From the NCBI GenBank assembly GCA_945883725.1, contig CAMCXZ010000010.1:1-39131 (forward strand): a stretch of DNA of 39,131 bases. Reading direction: 5' to 3'. This DNA is from Bifidobacterium breve (GTDB lineage Bacteria > Actinomycetota > Actinomycetes > Nanopelagicales > Nanopelagicaceae). The notes under the pieces are model-generated. The model saw only the letters and a list, made by a program, of their open reading frames with translations. It did no database searches and was not told the origin of the DNA. The position numbers and the translations under genes are program-made. Every line of letters starts with the position of its first letter. Within the stretch, counting starts at the first letter, position 1. Of the stretch, positions 9,840 through 22,301 are shown piece by piece.

Positions 9840-12089
9840 CTAGAGCTTCTCGACAGGTGCGTAGCGCAACAACAATCGCTTATCGCCGTATTGGCCAAAG
9901 TTAATGGTTGCCTCGCTCTTATCGCCCTCACCAGCGGTGCCGACAACTGTGCCTAAACCAAATGTGTCATGTGACACACGATCGCCAATTGCCAAAGATA
10001 TTCCAGATGGTGCTTTGCGCCCAGTTGCTCGCGGAGGTGGCGAAGTTGCAACTCGTGGTTTACGAATCAGTGATGGAGATATCACATTGTGATTTCGCCA
10101 TTCAATTACATTGGCGGGAATCTCATCAAGGAATCTAGAAGGCGGATTGTAATTAGGCGCACCCCAAGAAGATCGATATTCAGCACGTGAAATATATAGT
10201 CGCTCTCGCGCTCTAGTTAAACCCACATAAGCCAATCGACGTTCTTCTTCAATCTCATCTTTTTCGCCCAAAGTTCGTGAATGCGGAAAGATGCCATCTT
10301 CCATGCCAGTTAAAAATACTGTTGGAAATTCCAAACCTTTAGCAGTGTGTAGCGTCATTAAAGTTACCACCCCGCCATGATCTTCGCCTTCAGGAATTTG
10401 ATCTGAATCAGCAACTAACGAAACTTTTTCGAGGAAACCAGATAGCGAAATTTCTTCATCTTCAGTTAGCTCTTCAAATGGGCGTTCTTCATATTCCATG
10501 GCAACAGCTAAGAGCTCTTTTAGATTCTCAACGCGCACTTCATCTTGTGGGTCTGTGCTATTTGCTAGCTCGGTCAACAGACCAGATTGTTCAAGGACTG
10601 CTTCAACGATTACCGAAGGGCGAACTTTTGCTTCAACTAAAACGGCCAACGCGCTAATCATGGAAGTGAATTGGTTAATTGATTGCGCAGCTTTTGGTGG
10701 AATTTCAGCTGCTTCAGAGGCTGCTATTAACCCACCCCAGAAGGAGTAGCCACGAGATTTCGCGTGTGCTTCAAGTATCTCAAGTGCTCGATCACCGATT
10801 CCGCGCTTTGGATAATTAATTACTCGGCGCAGTGAAACTTCATCTTCAGGGTTTGCAATAACCCGTAAATAGCTGAGTAAATCTTTAACTTCCTTGCGCT
10901 CATAGAAACGCAGGCCACCAACAACTTTATAAGGCAGAGCGGCTCGCATAAATACTTCTTCAAAGACGCGAGATTGCGCATTGGTGCGATAGAAAACCGC
11001 CGTTTGTCCAGGCATTGAAAGACCTTTATCCATCAGAGAGCGAACTTCATCTTTCACAAATTCGGCTTCATCATGTTCGGATTCGGCAACATAGCCAACT
11101 AATGGCGCACCAGCACCGGCTTGCGACCAAAGGTTTTTCTCTTTGCGCGACTCATTCTGAGTAATGACGGCATTTGCCGCATTAAGAATATTCTGGGTAG
11201 ATCGATAATTCTGTTCGAGCAAAATCGTGGTGGCACTTGGATAATCAAGTTCGAACTGCATAATGTTTCGAATCGTGGCGCCTCGGAAGGCATAAATAGA
11301 TTGATCAGCATCGCCCACCACACATAGTTCAGCCGGTGGTAGTCCCTCAAGATCGCTACCAACTAGCTCGCGCACCAGAATGTATTGCGCATGATTAGTG
11401 TCCTGATACTCGTCAACTAGAACATGGCGAAAGCGCGAGCGGTATTTAGCTCTCGCTTCTGGAAAACGCTGTAGAACTTCAACAGTCTTTAAAATTAGAT
11501 CATCAAAATCCATCGCATTTGATTGCTGTAAACGGCGTTGATAGAGCGAGTAAACATCTGCTACTACTTCTTGAAATTGATTAGTGGCGGCATTTAAGTA
11601 ATCAGCTGGGCCCAGTAACTCGTTCTTGGCATTACTAATAACTGATTGAAATTGGCGCGGTGGATAGCGCTTTGGATCAAGGTTTAAATCTTTCGAAACA
11701 ATGGTGATCAGGCGCAAACTGTCGGCAGAATCATAAATTGAGAAGGAATTGCTATAACCCAATCGCGCAGCTTCTTGGCGCAAGATTCGAACGCAAGCTG
11801 AGTGAAAAGTCGAAACCCACATGGATTGGGCGACCGGGCCAACTAGCTCTTTAACACGTTCCTTCATTTCGCCAGCAGCTTTGTTTGTGAAAGTAATCGC
11901 CAAAATTGAATATGGGGTTGCATTACGCCTTGCCATCAAATAAGCGATACGCCGAGTTAAAACTCGAGTTTTGCCAGAACCAGCACCAGCCACAATTAGA
12001 AGTGGCCCACCAGCATGAACTACGGCAGCGCTTTGTTGCGGATTCAGCCCCGCAATCAAAGGGTCATTGCTGATTTCGGTGCTGCTCAT
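9840..12089 (-). CDS. pcrA: ATP-dependent DNA helicase PcrA/UvrD1
   Basis: This 749-residue superfamily 1A helicase acts in nucleotide-excision repair, replication-fork maintenance and removal of stalled complexes. Helicase motifs occur in order: Walker A AGAGSGKT (34-41), [47 protein letters not shown], and [12 protein letters not shown]. The last ~55 residues ([16 protein letters not shown] onwards) form the Tudor-like tail that contacts RNA polymerase in PcrA/UvrD1. It is near sucCD, as in mycobacteria, and divergent from the PIG-L gene over 52 nt. Confidence 0.95.
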   Translation of the reverse strand: MSSTEISNDPLIAGLNPQQSAAVVHAGGPLLIVAGAGSGKTRVLTRRIAYLMARRNATPYSILAITFTNKAAGEMKERVKELVGPVAQSMWVSTFHSACVRILRQEAARLGYSNSFSIYDSADSLRLITIVSKDLNLDPKRYPPRQFQSVISNAKNELLGPADYLNAATNQFQEVVADVYSLYQRRLQQSNAMDFDDLILKTVEVLQRFPEARAKYRSRFRHVLVDEYQDTNHAQYILVRELVGSDLEGLPPAELCVVGDADQSIYAFRGATIRNIMQFELDYPSATTILLEQNYRSTQNILNAANAVITQNESRKEKNLWSQAGAGAPLVGYVAESEHDEAEFVKDEVRSLMDKGLSMPGQTAVFYRTNAQSRVFEEVFMRAALPYKVVGGLRFYERKEVKDLLSYLRVIANPEDEVSLRRVINYPKRGIGDRALEILEAHAKSRGYSFWGGLIAASEAAEIPPKAAQSINQFTSMISALAVLVEAKVRPSVIVEAVLEQSGLLTELANSTDPQDEVRVENLKELLAVAMEYEERPFEELTEDEEISLSGFLEKVSLVADSDQIPEGEDHGGVVTLMTLHTAKGLEFPTVFLTGMEDGIFPHSRTLGEKDEIEEERRLAYVGLTRARERLYISRAEYRSSWGAPNYNPPSRFLDEIPANVIEWRNHNVISPSLIRKPRVATSPPPRATGRKAPSGISLAIGDRVSHDTFGLGTVVGTAGEGDKSEATINFGQYGDKRLLLRYAPVEKL

Positions 12090-12141
12090 GGCGCGCAGTC
12101 TATTAGGCTACGGCGACAGAATTCTTTAAGGGAGCAGACAC

Positions 12142-12864
12142 ATGGAACCAATCGCCGATAGCGAGATCAAGCGAGTTCTAGTTGTTTGTGCCCACCCCGA
12201 TGATTCGGATTTCGGTGCATCGGGCACCATCGCACAATGGGTAAAAGCTGGCATTGAAGTTGGTTACGTTCTTTGCACCAATGGCGATCAAGGTGGCGAA
12301 GAATCCGGAATTCCGTTGGCAGAAATGCCACAAGTACGGCAACGCGAACAACGTGAGGCTGGCGCAATTATTGGCGTCACCAATATTACATTTTTAAATT
12401 ATCGCGATGGTTGGCTCGAGCCAACAATTCCACTTCGCAAAGATATTGTGCGCGAGATTCGCCGCTTTAAACCAGATCGCCTAGTTTGTCAGAGCCCGGA
12501 ACGTAACTGGGATCGCATCGGAGCGAGCCACCCAGATCACTTAGCTGCTGGCGAATCAGCAATCCAAGCGGTTTATCCAGATGCCCGTAATCCCTTTGCT
12601 TTTACTGATTTAAAAGAAGCTGGCTTTGAACCTTGGCGAGTTAAGGAAATTTGGGTTATGGGCCATGCGCAACCAGATCATTGGGTTGATATCACAGAAA
12701 CTTTTGACCTTAAAATTAAGGTGCTTCAAGCTCATGCATCACAAACTGCTCACAATAAAGAGTTAGAAAATATGTTGCGTGAATGGGGCATGCGAAATGC
12801 GGCCAATGGCGGCTTTGCTGATGGAGTTATTGCCGAAGCTTTTAAGATTGTAAATACAAACTAA
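12142..12864 (+). CDS. PIG-L family zinc-dependent deacetylase
   Basis: This 240-residue protein belongs to the LmbE/PIG-L family of N-acetyl-sugar deacetylases (MshB, Mca and relatives). The zinc-binding AHPDDSDFG is at about residues 17-25, and the second metal/substrate motif SHPDHLAAG is near residue 130. At about 30 residues before that lies a typical IVREIRRFKPDRLV segment. The ribosome site AAGGGAG precedes the ATG. The protein is shorter than MshB and lies away from other mycothiol genes, so I cannot say whether it acts in thiol synthesis or on another glycan. It is divergent from pcrA and overlaps the end of the convergent cyclophilin gene by 4 nt. Confidence 0.85.
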   Translation: MEPIADSEIKRVLVVCAHPDDSDFGASGTIAQWVKAGIEVGYVLCTNGDQGGEESGIPLAEMPQVRQREQREAGAIIGVTNITFLNYRDGWLEPTIPLRKDIVREIRRFKPDRLVCQSPERNWDRIGASHPDHLAAGESAIQAVYPDARNPFAFTDLKEAGFEPWRVKEIWVMGHAQPDHWVDITETFDLKIKVLQAHASQTAHNKELENMLREWGMRNAANGGFADGVIAEAFKIVNTN

Positions 12865-13544
12865 CGAACAATAACGCGGCGAATCTCGACTGCTTGTATC
12901 GGGAAGCCATCGCCGTTGTAGTAATACTTGCCATCTTGGCCTTGCTTAACTGCGCCAACTGCAGCTATAGCGCGAAGAGTCTCTAGCCCACTAGTGATGC
13001 GACCCCATACGGTGTAATACGGGTTTAGCTCGGAATCTTCATATACAAAAAACATTTGGCTGCCATTTGTATTCTTGCCAAAGTTAGCCATTGCCAATGT
13101 TCCAGCTGGGTAAGTAATTGTTTGCCCTACTGGCAAATTCTCATCGGGAATACCAGTCCATGGCTTGCGATTAAAGACTGGCCCGCTTGTTCCTGTCGCG
13201 GTTGGATCGCCACATTGAAGAACATAAAGTCCTTGGGTAGTTAAGCGATGACACAGAGTTCCGTTATAAAACCCTTTGCTAGCCAAAGTTGCTAAGGCAG
13301 TTAAAGTTTGTGGCGCTTTATCTCCAACAGTTTCAACCACAATGTTTCCGCAATTAGTAATGAAGATAAAAGATTTTGGCAAAACTTTGGCGATACTCTT
13401 TGGTTGGACAATTGATGGTGACGCGTGTGCCTTAGCAGTAGCTTTAACGCATTTCTTTACCGGCTCTTTAGTGGCTGCCGAAACTGCTGGCGTAAGGGAT
13501 GCTGCCAGAACAATTGCGGTTGTGATAACCAAAGTGCGTTTCAT
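12861..13544 (-). CDS. Secreted cyclophilin-type peptidyl-prolyl isomerase
   Basis: This 227-residue protein has a signal peptide (MKRTLVITTA then a hydrophobic run to VSAA, about 1-24), a linker of about 30 residues and a cyclophilin domain from about residue 55. The active-site arginine is in CHRL (98-101), followed by VLQCGDP, NGSQMFF and VWGRI, in the order expected of cyclophilins. Cys98 and Cys111 replace a phenylalanine and a glycine of the standard FHRV...QGGDP pattern. Paired cysteines here are usual in secreted actinobacterial cyclophilins and could form a disulfide with or alongside Cys32 and Cys65. It probably assists folding of exported proteins. No lipobox is seen. Confidence 0.88.
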   Translation of the reverse strand: MKRTLVITTAIVLAASLTPAVSAATKEPVKKCVKATAKAHASPSIVQPKSIAKVLPKSFIFITNCGNIVVETVGDKAPQTLTALATLASKGFYNGTLCHRLTTQGLYVLQCGDPTATGTSGPVFNRKPWTGIPDENLPVGQTITYPAGTLAMANFGKNTNGSQMFFVYEDSELNPYYTVWGRITSGLETLRAIAAVGAVKQGQDGKYYYNGDGFPIQAVEIRRVIVR

Positions 13545-13571
13545 AATGGCTAAGAATACCGATCGCTCGGG

Positions 13572-15116
13572 TTACTCCCACTCGATTGTTGCTGGGGGTT
13601 TGCTAGTAATATCCAGTGTGACCCGATTTACTTCGCGCACCTCGTTGGTAATTCGGGTGGAAATCTTGGCTAGGACCTCATAAGGCACGCGAGACCAGTC
13701 GGCCGTCATCGCATCTTCACTCGACACCGGGCGCAAGACGATTGGGTGGCCGTAGGTTCGACCATCGCCTTGTACGCCAACACTGCGCACATCAGCTAAT
13801 AGAACAACTGGGCACTGCCAAATTTCGCGATCAAGGCCAGCGGCCTTTAATTCTTCGCGGGCAATGGCATCTGCCTCACGCAAAATTTCTAAGCGTTCGG
13901 CAGTTACTTCACCAATGATGCGAATACCTAGCCCTGGGCCCGGGAAAGGTTGGCGCCAGATAATTGCTTCAGGTAAACCTAACTGCAGACCAACTTGGCG
14001 AACTTCATCTTTAAATAAAGTTCTAAGCGGTTCGATTAACTTAAATTTAAGGTCATCTGGCAGGCCGCCTACATTGTGATGCGACTTAATGTTTGCAGTG
14101 CCCTCGCCGCCGCCAGACTCAACTACATCTGGGTAAAGCGTTCCCTGAACTAAGAATTCAACATCTCCCCCAGCTGCAATATCGCGTGCGGCTGATTCGA
14201 AGGAACGAATAAATTCGCGGCCAATAATCTTTCGTTTAGTCTCGGGATCAGTTACGCCAGCAAGTGCGTTCATGAACTGATCAACAGCGTCAACCACAAC
14301 AAGTGATACGCCGGTGGCTGCTACAAAGTCACGTTCGACTTGTTCGGATTCACCTTTTCGTAACAAACCATGATCTACAAATACGCAAGTTAATTGGTTA
14401 CCAACCGCTGCTTGAATAATTGCCGCAGCTACCGCTGAATCAACGCCGCCAGATAGTCCACAAATTACTCGCTTATCGCCGATGATGGCTTTTGCTTTTG
14501 CGATTTCAGTTGCTGCGATATTTTCCGAAGTCCAAGTAGGTTGGCAACCAGCAATCTCAATTAACCAACGCTTTAAAATCACTTGACCTTGTTCAGAGTG
14601 CAGAACTTCTGGGTGGAACTGAACACCAGCTAATTTTCCGTCGCTACTTTCAAAAGCGGCAATTGGCGTATCGGCAGTTACGGCGCAGATGTTGAACCCA
14701 GCAGGGGCGGTTGTAACCGCATCACCATGGCTCATCCAGACGTTTTGTTTAACCGGCAGCTCGGCAAATAATTTTGAACTAGTTGTAGCGGTAATTTCAG
14801 TACGGCCAAATTCAGATTTTCCAGTTTGGCTAACTACCCCACCAAGAGCTGCGGCCATTGCTTGAAAGCCGTAACAGATGCCAAATACTGGAATCCCAAG
14901 CTGCAGAATATTTTCATCAAACTTTGGCGCCCCTGTTGCATAAACACTAGATGGGCCGCCCGATAAAATGATCGCACTCGGCGCCTTGGCACTTACTTCA
15001 GCCGCGGTAATTGATGACGGCACGATCTCGGAGAAAACGTTTGCTTCGCGAACTCGACGCGCAATTAACTGCGCATACTGCGCGCCAAAATCAAGAACAA
15101 GTACTGGATTAGCCAC
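13572..15116 (-). CDS. guaA: GMP synthase (glutamine-hydrolysing)
   Basis: GuaA aminates XMP to GMP using glutamine. The 514-residue product has an N-terminal class I amidotransferase domain with nucleophile Cys in [11 protein letters not shown] and the His/Glu pair in [10 protein letters not shown]. It is followed by the ATP-pyrophosphatase domain with SGGVDSA and a dimerisation domain ending [14 protein letters not shown] choose the GTG at 15116, which begins [16 protein letters not shown] like the family. An upstream ATG at 15197 would add 27 residues read inside guaB3. The GTG overlaps the guaB3 stop by 8 nt (GTGGCTAA) with no strong ribosome site, so coupling to guaB3 is likely. Confidence 0.93.
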   Translation of the reverse strand: MANPVLVLDFGAQYAQLIARRVREANVFSEIVPSSITAAEVSAKAPSAIILSGGPSSVYATGAPKFDENILQLGIPVFGICYGFQAMAAALGGVVSQTGKSEFGRTEITATTSSKLFAELPVKQNVWMSHGDAVTTAPAGFNICAVTADTPIAAFESSDGKLAGVQFHPEVLHSEQGQVILKRWLIEIAGCQPTWTSENIAATEIAKAKAIIGDKRVICGLSGGVDSAVAAAIIQAAVGNQLTCVFVDHGLLRKGESEQVERDFVAATGVSLVVVDAVDQFMNALAGVTDPETKRKIIGREFIRSFESAARDIAAGGDVEFLVQGTLYPDVVESGGGEGTANIKSHHNVGGLPDDLKFKLIEPLRTLFKDEVRQVGLQLGLPEAIIWRQPFPGPGLGIRIIGEVTAERLEILREADAIAREELKAAGLDREIWQCPVVLLADVRSVGVQGDGRTYGHPIVLRPVSSEDAMTADWSRVPYEVLAKISTRITNEVREVNRVTLDITSKPPATIEWE

Positions 15117-16221
15117 GGTTAATAAGTACCTCGACGCGCTGGAATTCCTTAACATCGGAATATCCGCAAGTAGCCATTGCGCGGCGAAGAGCGCCAAATA
15201 AGTTCATGGAACCATCGGAAGTACTTGATGGTCCAAGCAGAATTTCTTCTAGTGTGCCAACTGTGCCAACTGCGACGCGTTCACCACGTGGCAGAACTGC
15301 GTGATGTGCTTCAGAGCCCCAGTGCCAACCTAAGCCAGGAGCTTCTGTGGCTTTGGCTAATGGTGAACCCATCATTACCGCATCGGCGCCCATGGCAATA
15401 GCTTTAGCAATATCACCGCTGCGACCAACGCCACCGTCGGCAATTACATGAACATAACGGCCGCCAGATTCATCGAGATATTCGCGACGAGCAGAGGCAA
15501 CTTCAGCAACAGCAGATGCCATTGGAACTTGAATACCTAAAACTTTACGAGTTGTGTGCGCAGCTCCACCACCGAAACCAACTAAAACGCCAGCAGCACC
15601 TGCGCGCATTAAGTGCAGCGCACCTGTTGCGGTTGCAACACCACCAACAATTACTGGCACATCTAGTTCGTAAATGAATTTCTTTAAGTTAAGTGCATCA
15701 TCACGTGTTGCCACATGTTCAGCACTAACTGTGGTTCCGCGAATTACGAAAATATCAACACCAGCATCAACTACCGCCTTATGTAGCTCGGCAGTGCGTT
15801 GTGGTGAAAGTGATGCCGCAACTGTTACGCCAGCTTCGCGAATTTGTTTAATGCGCTCTTTGATCAGAGCTGGCTGAATTGGAGCGCTATAAAGTTCTTG
15901 CATACGACGAGTTGCCTGCGCATCAGGCATTGAAGCAATTTCACCAAGCTGTATGCGGGGATCTTCATACCGAGTCCAGAGTCCTTCAAGGTTAAGAACA
16001 CCCAGGCCACCTAACTTGCCGATCGCAATTGCAGTTTGCGGTGAAACCACTGAATCCATAGGTGCTGCCAACATTGGCAAATCAAATTTATATGCATCGA
16101 TCTGCCAAGAAGTAGAAACATCTTCGGGATCCCGGGTACGACGCGATGGCACAATCGCAATATCGTCAAAGGAGTAAGCCTGGCGGGCGCGCTTGCCGGG
16201 TGCAATTTCAATCTCGAACAT
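15109..16221 (-). CDS. guaB3: GuaB3-family IMP dehydrogenase-related protein
   Basis: This 370-residue TIM barrel is related to IMP dehydrogenase and GMP reductase and has no CBS domains. It starts [20 protein letters not shown], the signature opening of actinobacterial GuaB3. The loop that carries the catalytic cysteine in IMP dehydrogenase (GPGSICTTR in the neighbouring GuaB) reads GGGAAHTTR here, and the protein's only cysteine is near the C-terminus. Normal IMP oxidation by a covalent Cys intermediate is therefore not expected. The gene lies between guaB and guaA, as the family often does. Its biochemical role in actinobacteria is not settled to my knowledge; regulation or an alternative nucleotide reaction are both possible. 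Confidence 0.92.
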   Translation of the reverse strand: MFEIEIAPGKRARQAYSFDDIAIVPSRRTRDPEDVSTSWQIDAYKFDLPMLAAPMDSVVSPQTAIAIGKLGGLGVLNLEGLWTRYEDPRIQLGEIASMPDAQATRRMQELYSAPIQPALIKERIKQIREAGVTVAASLSPQRTAELHKAVVDAGVDIFVIRGTTVSAEHVATRDDALNLKKFIYELDVPVIVGGVATATGALHLMRAGAAGVLVGFGGGAAHTTRKVLGIQVPMASAVAEVASARREYLDESGGRYVHVIADGGVGRSGDIAKAIAMGADAVMMGSPLAKATEAPGLGWHWGSEAHHAVLPRGERVAVGTVGTLEEILLGPSSTSDGSMNLFGALRRAMATCGYSDVKEFQRVEVLINRG

Positions 16222-16232
16222 TTTTCTAAGCC

Positions 16233-17375
<1,143 letters not shown>

Positions 17376-17387
17376 CTAACGGCTCTT

Positions 17388-18263
17388 TTAGGCCCCGATT
17401 GCCTGCGTAATTTCCTCACATGCACGCTGTAAATCAGCAGCCACGGTGACTTCACTACATTGCTCTGGATTCCAGCCCGGCCCACCCAGAATAATTTTGG
17501 GGGCAGGTCGTACATCAGGCAGTTCTTTGAAAAATATAGGGTCGCCGTTTTCGGATAATTGCGCCCAAAGAAAAAGCGCAGGCGGCGCTGATTTATTGAT
17601 GATTCCGCAGAGAGCAGATAGCGGGGTTCGAGCACCTAAGAAATTACTCGCGATTTCACGTTCGGCCAAAGCTGCTGCGAGTGCATGAAGCGCGAGTGAA
17701 TGAAGTTCTTCGCCGACGCAAGCTAACAAAACTGGCCGCGCATTAATGGCATCAAATTCTTCGGGTACTGATTCGCGCAGAACTGTCTTAACAATTTCAC
17801 TGAGCATATGTTCGATCTCAATGCCTTCGCCAGTTCTCGCCCAGTCAGCACCAACGATAATCAAGACCGGCACGATAACGTTCTGCCAGCATTGAATTAC
17901 ACCGTTTTTCATCAAATCCTGGCGCAATGCCTGTAAAACAAAATCACGATCGAGTGATTGAGCTGCACGGCAAATTGCGGCAACTAATTCTTCGGCAACA
18001 ACAATTTCAGTGACTAGATCAGGAATTGAAATTTCACCTTGATGAGATTTAGCCCTTAGTGCTGCATCACTTGGCGCAACCCCGGCTGTAATCAATCGAC
18101 GCATTGTTACTAACCTGGCAACGTCGGCTCGCGAATATCTGCGATGGCTGCCCTCAACATGTTCTGATGGCCCTAGGCCATAGCGGCGATCCCAGGTCCG
18201 CAAAGTTGCCGGGGCTACGCCAATCTGGCGGGCTAGGGCAGCTACGGTCAGGGGTTGATCCAT
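17388..18263 (-). CDS. MerR-family regulator with cobalamin-binding-type sensor (CarH/LitR-like)
   Basis: This 291-residue protein starts with a MerR-type winged helix (LTVAALARQIGVAPATLRTW, about 5-24, then DRRYGLGP and SHRRYS). After a linker comes a four-helix region with W141 and E151-H152, an exact Wx9EH motif like that which caps adenosylcobalamin in CarH photoreceptors. A Rossmann-like domain follows with EELHSLA, placing His188 where cobalamin domains have ExHxxG, although the glycine is alanine. I choose the ATG at 18263; the longer reading from 18356 adds 31 unrelated residues across the promoter. A CCCCAA-TC-TTGGGG palindrome lies just before the start. It is divergent from whiB and 45 nt upstream of guaB on the same strand. 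The MerR call is firm; light or B12 sensing is an inference from the motifs. Confidence 0.82.
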   Translation of the reverse strand: MDQPLTVAALARQIGVAPATLRTWDRRYGLGPSEHVEGSHRRYSRADVARLVTMRRLITAGVAPSDAALRAKSHQGEISIPDLVTEIVVAEELVAAICRAAQSLDRDFVLQALRQDLMKNGVIQCWQNVIVPVLIIVGADWARTGEGIEIEHMLSEIVKTVLRESVPEEFDAINARPVLLACVGEELHSLALHALAAALAEREIASNFLGARTPLSALCGIINKSAPPALFLWAQLSENGDPIFFKELPDVRPAPKIILGGPGWNPEQCSEVTVAADLQRACEEITQAIGA

Positions 18264-18264
18264 G

Positions 18265-18278
18265 CCCCAATCTTGGGG
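18265..18278. repeat. Perfect palindrome next to the MerR start codon
   Basis: CCCCAA (18265-18270) and TTGGGG (18273-18278) are perfect inverted 6-bp arms around TC, one base from the start codon of the MerR gene. It covers the position of the ribosome binding site, so it could be an operator or a small hairpin that limits translation. Confidence 0.45.
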
Positions 18279-18330
18279 GGTAGGTGAGATTCGTGCCACC
18301 TGAGTACGCTCAAAGAGGGGTCTTCCCAAG

Positions 18331-18401
18331 AATACTTGACACAGATACTTGAACAACCTATGAAGCGGTTGTATGGTTTAACCCAGTAGCAGTTCAAGTA
18401 T
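18331..18401. promoter_or_regulatory. Divergent MerR/whiB promoter region with three ATACTTGA boxes
   Basis: The motif ATACTTGA occurs at 18332-18339 and 18345-18352 on the + strand, and inverted at 18394-18401 (within GTTCAAGTAT, 18392-18401). Each box includes a -35-like hexamer. TTGACA (18336-18341) with TATGAA (18359-18364) and TTGAAC (18349-18354) with TATGGT (18372-18377) both have 17-nt spacing toward whiB. On the - strand TTGAAC (18397-18392) has TACAAC (18373-18368) at 18-nt spacing toward the MerR gene. An inverted repeat ACAACC/GGTTGT (18353-18358 / 18367-18372) lies between. The boxes look like binding sites for the adjacent MerR regulator. Confidence 0.6.
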
Positions 18402-18414
18402 CCAAGGGGTCAAA

Positions 18415-18717
18415 ATGAGCGAAGTTTCTCGTCTTCCAAAACCAGTTGTTGAAAACTGGAATTGGCAGCAAGAGGGTTCTTGCCGCGATCTGCCAAGTGA
18501 GATGTTCTTTCACCCAGATGGTGAACGCGGGCCGCGTCGCCGCAATCGCGAAAATGTAGCCAAGGCTGTTTGCGGTAGCTGCCCTGTTCTTGATGCTTGT
18601 CGCAAGCACGCACTTTCAGTGCAAGAACCTTATGGCATCTGGGGCGGTCTATCTGAAGATGATCGCGTCGCAATTCTCGACCGCGATGGCGCAGTTGCGC
18701 TATCGACTGCAAGTTAA
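18415..18717 (+). CDS. WhiB-family iron-sulfur transcription regulator
   Basis: This 100-residue protein is an actinobacterial WhiB-like regulator, which binds a [4Fe-4S] cluster and contacts the housekeeping sigma factor. Four cluster cysteines are visible: C23, C53, C56 and C62 in the pattern C...CGSCPVLDAC. The beta-turn GIWGG is at 74-78. The C-terminal tail is short and not obviously basic, so DNA contact may depend mainly on its sigma-factor partner. A good ribosome site AAGGGG precedes the ATG. It is divergent from the MerR-type sensor gene and is followed by a bidirectional terminator. I do not assign it to a numbered WhiB subclass. Confidence 0.93.
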   Translation: MSEVSRLPKPVVENWNWQQEGSCRDLPSEMFFHPDGERGPRRRNRENVAKAVCGSCPVLDACRKHALSVQEPYGIWGGLSEDDRVAILDRDGAVALSTAS

Positions 18718-18740
18718 TTATTTATTAAGCCCCGAAAATA

Positions 18741-18770
18741 AAAAACCCGCCAGATATCCGGCGGGTTTTT
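18741..18770. terminator. Bidirectional terminator between whiB and groEL
   Basis: AAAAACCCGCC (18741-18751) pairs with GGCGGGTTTTT (18760-18770) around an 8-nt loop. T-runs flank the GC stem on both strands, serving the convergent whiB and groEL genes. Confidence 0.92.
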
Positions 18771-18784
18771 TATTTAGTTATTAA

Positions 18785-20721
<1,937 letters not shown>

Positions 20722-20763
20722 GATTAGTGCTCCTTTAAAAATCGAATTCATTAGAGCCTGCAA

Positions 20764-20790
20764 TTAGCAGACTCGGGTCTTGAGTGCTAA
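20764..20790. promoter_or_regulatory. CIRCE operator (HrcA site) upstream of groES-groEL
   Basis: The consensus is TTAGCACTC-N9-GAGTGCTAA. Here the arm at 20782-20790 is exactly GAGTGCTAA, the spacer is exactly 9 nt (20773-20781), and the arm at 20764-20772 is TTAGCAGAC, matching 7 of 9. Position and spacing leave little doubt. HrcA itself is not encoded in this window. Confidence 0.9.
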
Positions 20791-20820
20791 CGCCAAGCCT
20801 ATGCTGGGCTATTGCCGCGA

Positions 20821-21852
20821 TCAAATCGAGATCTGAGTGACCGGCAGGCTCGAGGCAGCGTCAAAAGCGATTGGGCTAGCTGATCTGCCAGCGGCAACCA
20901 TGAGCGAGCCCAGGGCGGCAACCATAGCCCCATTATCGGTGCACAGAGCTGGGCTGGGGATTCGAAGCTTTATTCCTTGGGCGGCGCAGCGCTCGGTAGC
21001 CTCTTGGCGCAAGCGCGAGTTAGCCGCTACCCCACCGGCAATAACTAGTGAATTAATGCCAGTCTTCTTCGCAGCCGCAATTGCTTTAAGCAGCAATACA
21101 TCGACGATCGCTTCTTGGAAAGAGGCCGCGACATCACCTTTGGCATATGTAGGGGTCGCTTCAAGATAACGAGCAACTGCTGTTTTAAGTCCAGAGAACG
21201 AGAATTCAAATGGCCGGGTTTCCCAATCTTTACTAGTGGTTAATCCACGCGGAAAATCAATGGCTGTAGCACTGCCAGTTTTAGCAATGCGATCAATTGC
21301 CGGGCCACCTGGAAAACCTAAATCCATAATGCGGGCAACTTTATCGAACGCTTCACCGGCTGCGTCATCCATGGTTTCGCCAAGTTTAATAATTTCACCA
21401 GTGATGTCATTAACTTGTAATAGTGATGAATGGCCGCCACTAACTAGTAAAGCGATAGTTGGTTCAGCTGGCAGATCATGAGTTAAATAATCAACACTGA
21501 CGTGAGCAGCTAAGTGGTTAACACCATAAATTGGTTTATCAATTGCCAGAGCTAATCCAGCAGCTGCTGAAGTTCCGACCAGTAGTGCGCCAACTAAGCC
21601 AGGACCCGCAGTAACCGCAACAGCATCTAGATCGCTTAGTGAAATTTTCGCTTGCGCCATCGCTTCTTTAAGTGCGGGCTGCATAGCTTCGAGGTGCGCA
21701 CGAGATGCGACTTCAGGTACTACTCCCCCAAAGCGCGCATGTTCTTCGACGCTTGACGCAATTACATTGGCCAACAATTTGCGACCACGCACAATGCCAA
21801 TCGCAGTTTCATCGCAAGAGGTTTCAATGCCTAGTACTAGCGCCTCGCTCAT
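20821..21852 (-). CDS. tsaD: tRNA t6A37 threonylcarbamoyltransferase TsaD
   Basis: TsaD transfers the threonylcarbamoyl group to adenosine 37 of ANN-decoding tRNAs, with TsaB and TsaE. The 343-residue protein shows the N-terminal [13 protein letters not shown], the metal-binding histidines in [10 protein letters not shown], the nucleotide-site [10 protein letters not shown], and the C-terminal [11 protein letters not shown]. Its ATG overlaps the rimI stop by 4 nt (ATGA), making it the last gene of the tsaE-tsaB-rimI-tsaD set. No strong terminator was seen between its end and the groES leader. Confidence 0.96.
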   Translation of the reverse strand: MSEALVLGIETSCDETAIGIVRGRKLLANVIASSVEEHARFGGVVPEVASRAHLEAMQPALKEAMAQAKISLSDLDAVAVTAGPGLVGALLVGTSAAAGLALAIDKPIYGVNHLAAHVSVDYLTHDLPAEPTIALLVSGGHSSLLQVNDITGEIIKLGETMDDAAGEAFDKVARIMDLGFPGGPAIDRIAKTGSATAIDFPRGLTTSKDWETRPFEFSFSGLKTAVARYLEATPTYAKGDVAASFQEAIVDVLLLKAIAAAKKTGINSLVIAGGVAANSRLRQEATERCAAQGIKLRIPSPALCTDNGAMVAALGSLMVAAGRSASPIAFDAASSLPVTQISI

Positions 21853-22301
21853 TTGAGTTCCTTGCGCATAATTAAAGCATCGACGCCTAGAGCGTAATAA
21901 TTTGCTCTGGTTGAAATCTCTTCATAGCGAGCAAAGTTATATAGGCGAATAGCATTTTCATTCTTGGTATCAACTTCTAGAATTACCTCTGTTGCGCCTT
22001 TTGCTTTCGCCCAATTTTCAAGTTCAACCAACATTGTTTGTGCTAACCCTTGGCCCCGAAAATCAGGCAAAATAGCAATAGTTAATAGGTCAGCAGGCAC
22101 GCCAGCTGCTACCACCATGATTCCGGCATAGCCAATAATCGAGCCATCTTTTAACGCCAAGATGAATTGGCGCGTTCCGCCGAGGCCAGCAATCTCTTCT
22201 TTAAATTGTGCTTGCGACCAAGGGTAATCTGGAAACAAGCTTCGCTCTAGTGAAGTTAACACTGGCACATCGAGCACTGTGGGTTGGCGATAAGTAATCA
22301 T
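21849..22301 (-). CDS. rimI: Ribosomal protein S18-alanine N-acetyltransferase
   Basis: This is a 150-residue GNAT acetyltransferase. The acetyl-CoA motif region reads [16 protein letters not shown], followed by [17 protein letters not shown], which is typical of RimI. RimI acetylates the N-terminus of S18, and actinobacterial RimI proteins can act more broadly. It overlaps tsaB and tsaD by 4 nt (ATGA) on each side, the standard arrangement in this group, which supports the name over a generic GNAT label. Confidence 0.9.
   Translation of the reverse strand: MITYRQPTVLDVPVLTSLERSLFPDYPWSQAQFKEEIAGLGGTRQFILALKDGSIIGYAGIMVVAAGVPADLLTIAILPDFRGQGLAQTMLVELENWAKAKGATEVILEVDTKNENAIRLYNFARYEEISTRANYYALGVDALIMRKELK

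Noticed and set aside
12861-13544. Unusual active-site cysteines in the cyclophilin as a novel redox PPIase
   Set aside because: The CHRL...VLQCGDP pattern is, to my knowledge, a regular feature of secreted actinobacterial cyclophilins.
15117-15197. A 27-residue N-terminal extension of GuaA
   Set aside because: It is read inside the 3' end of guaB3 and is not homologous to GMP synthase; GTG at 15116 fits the family.
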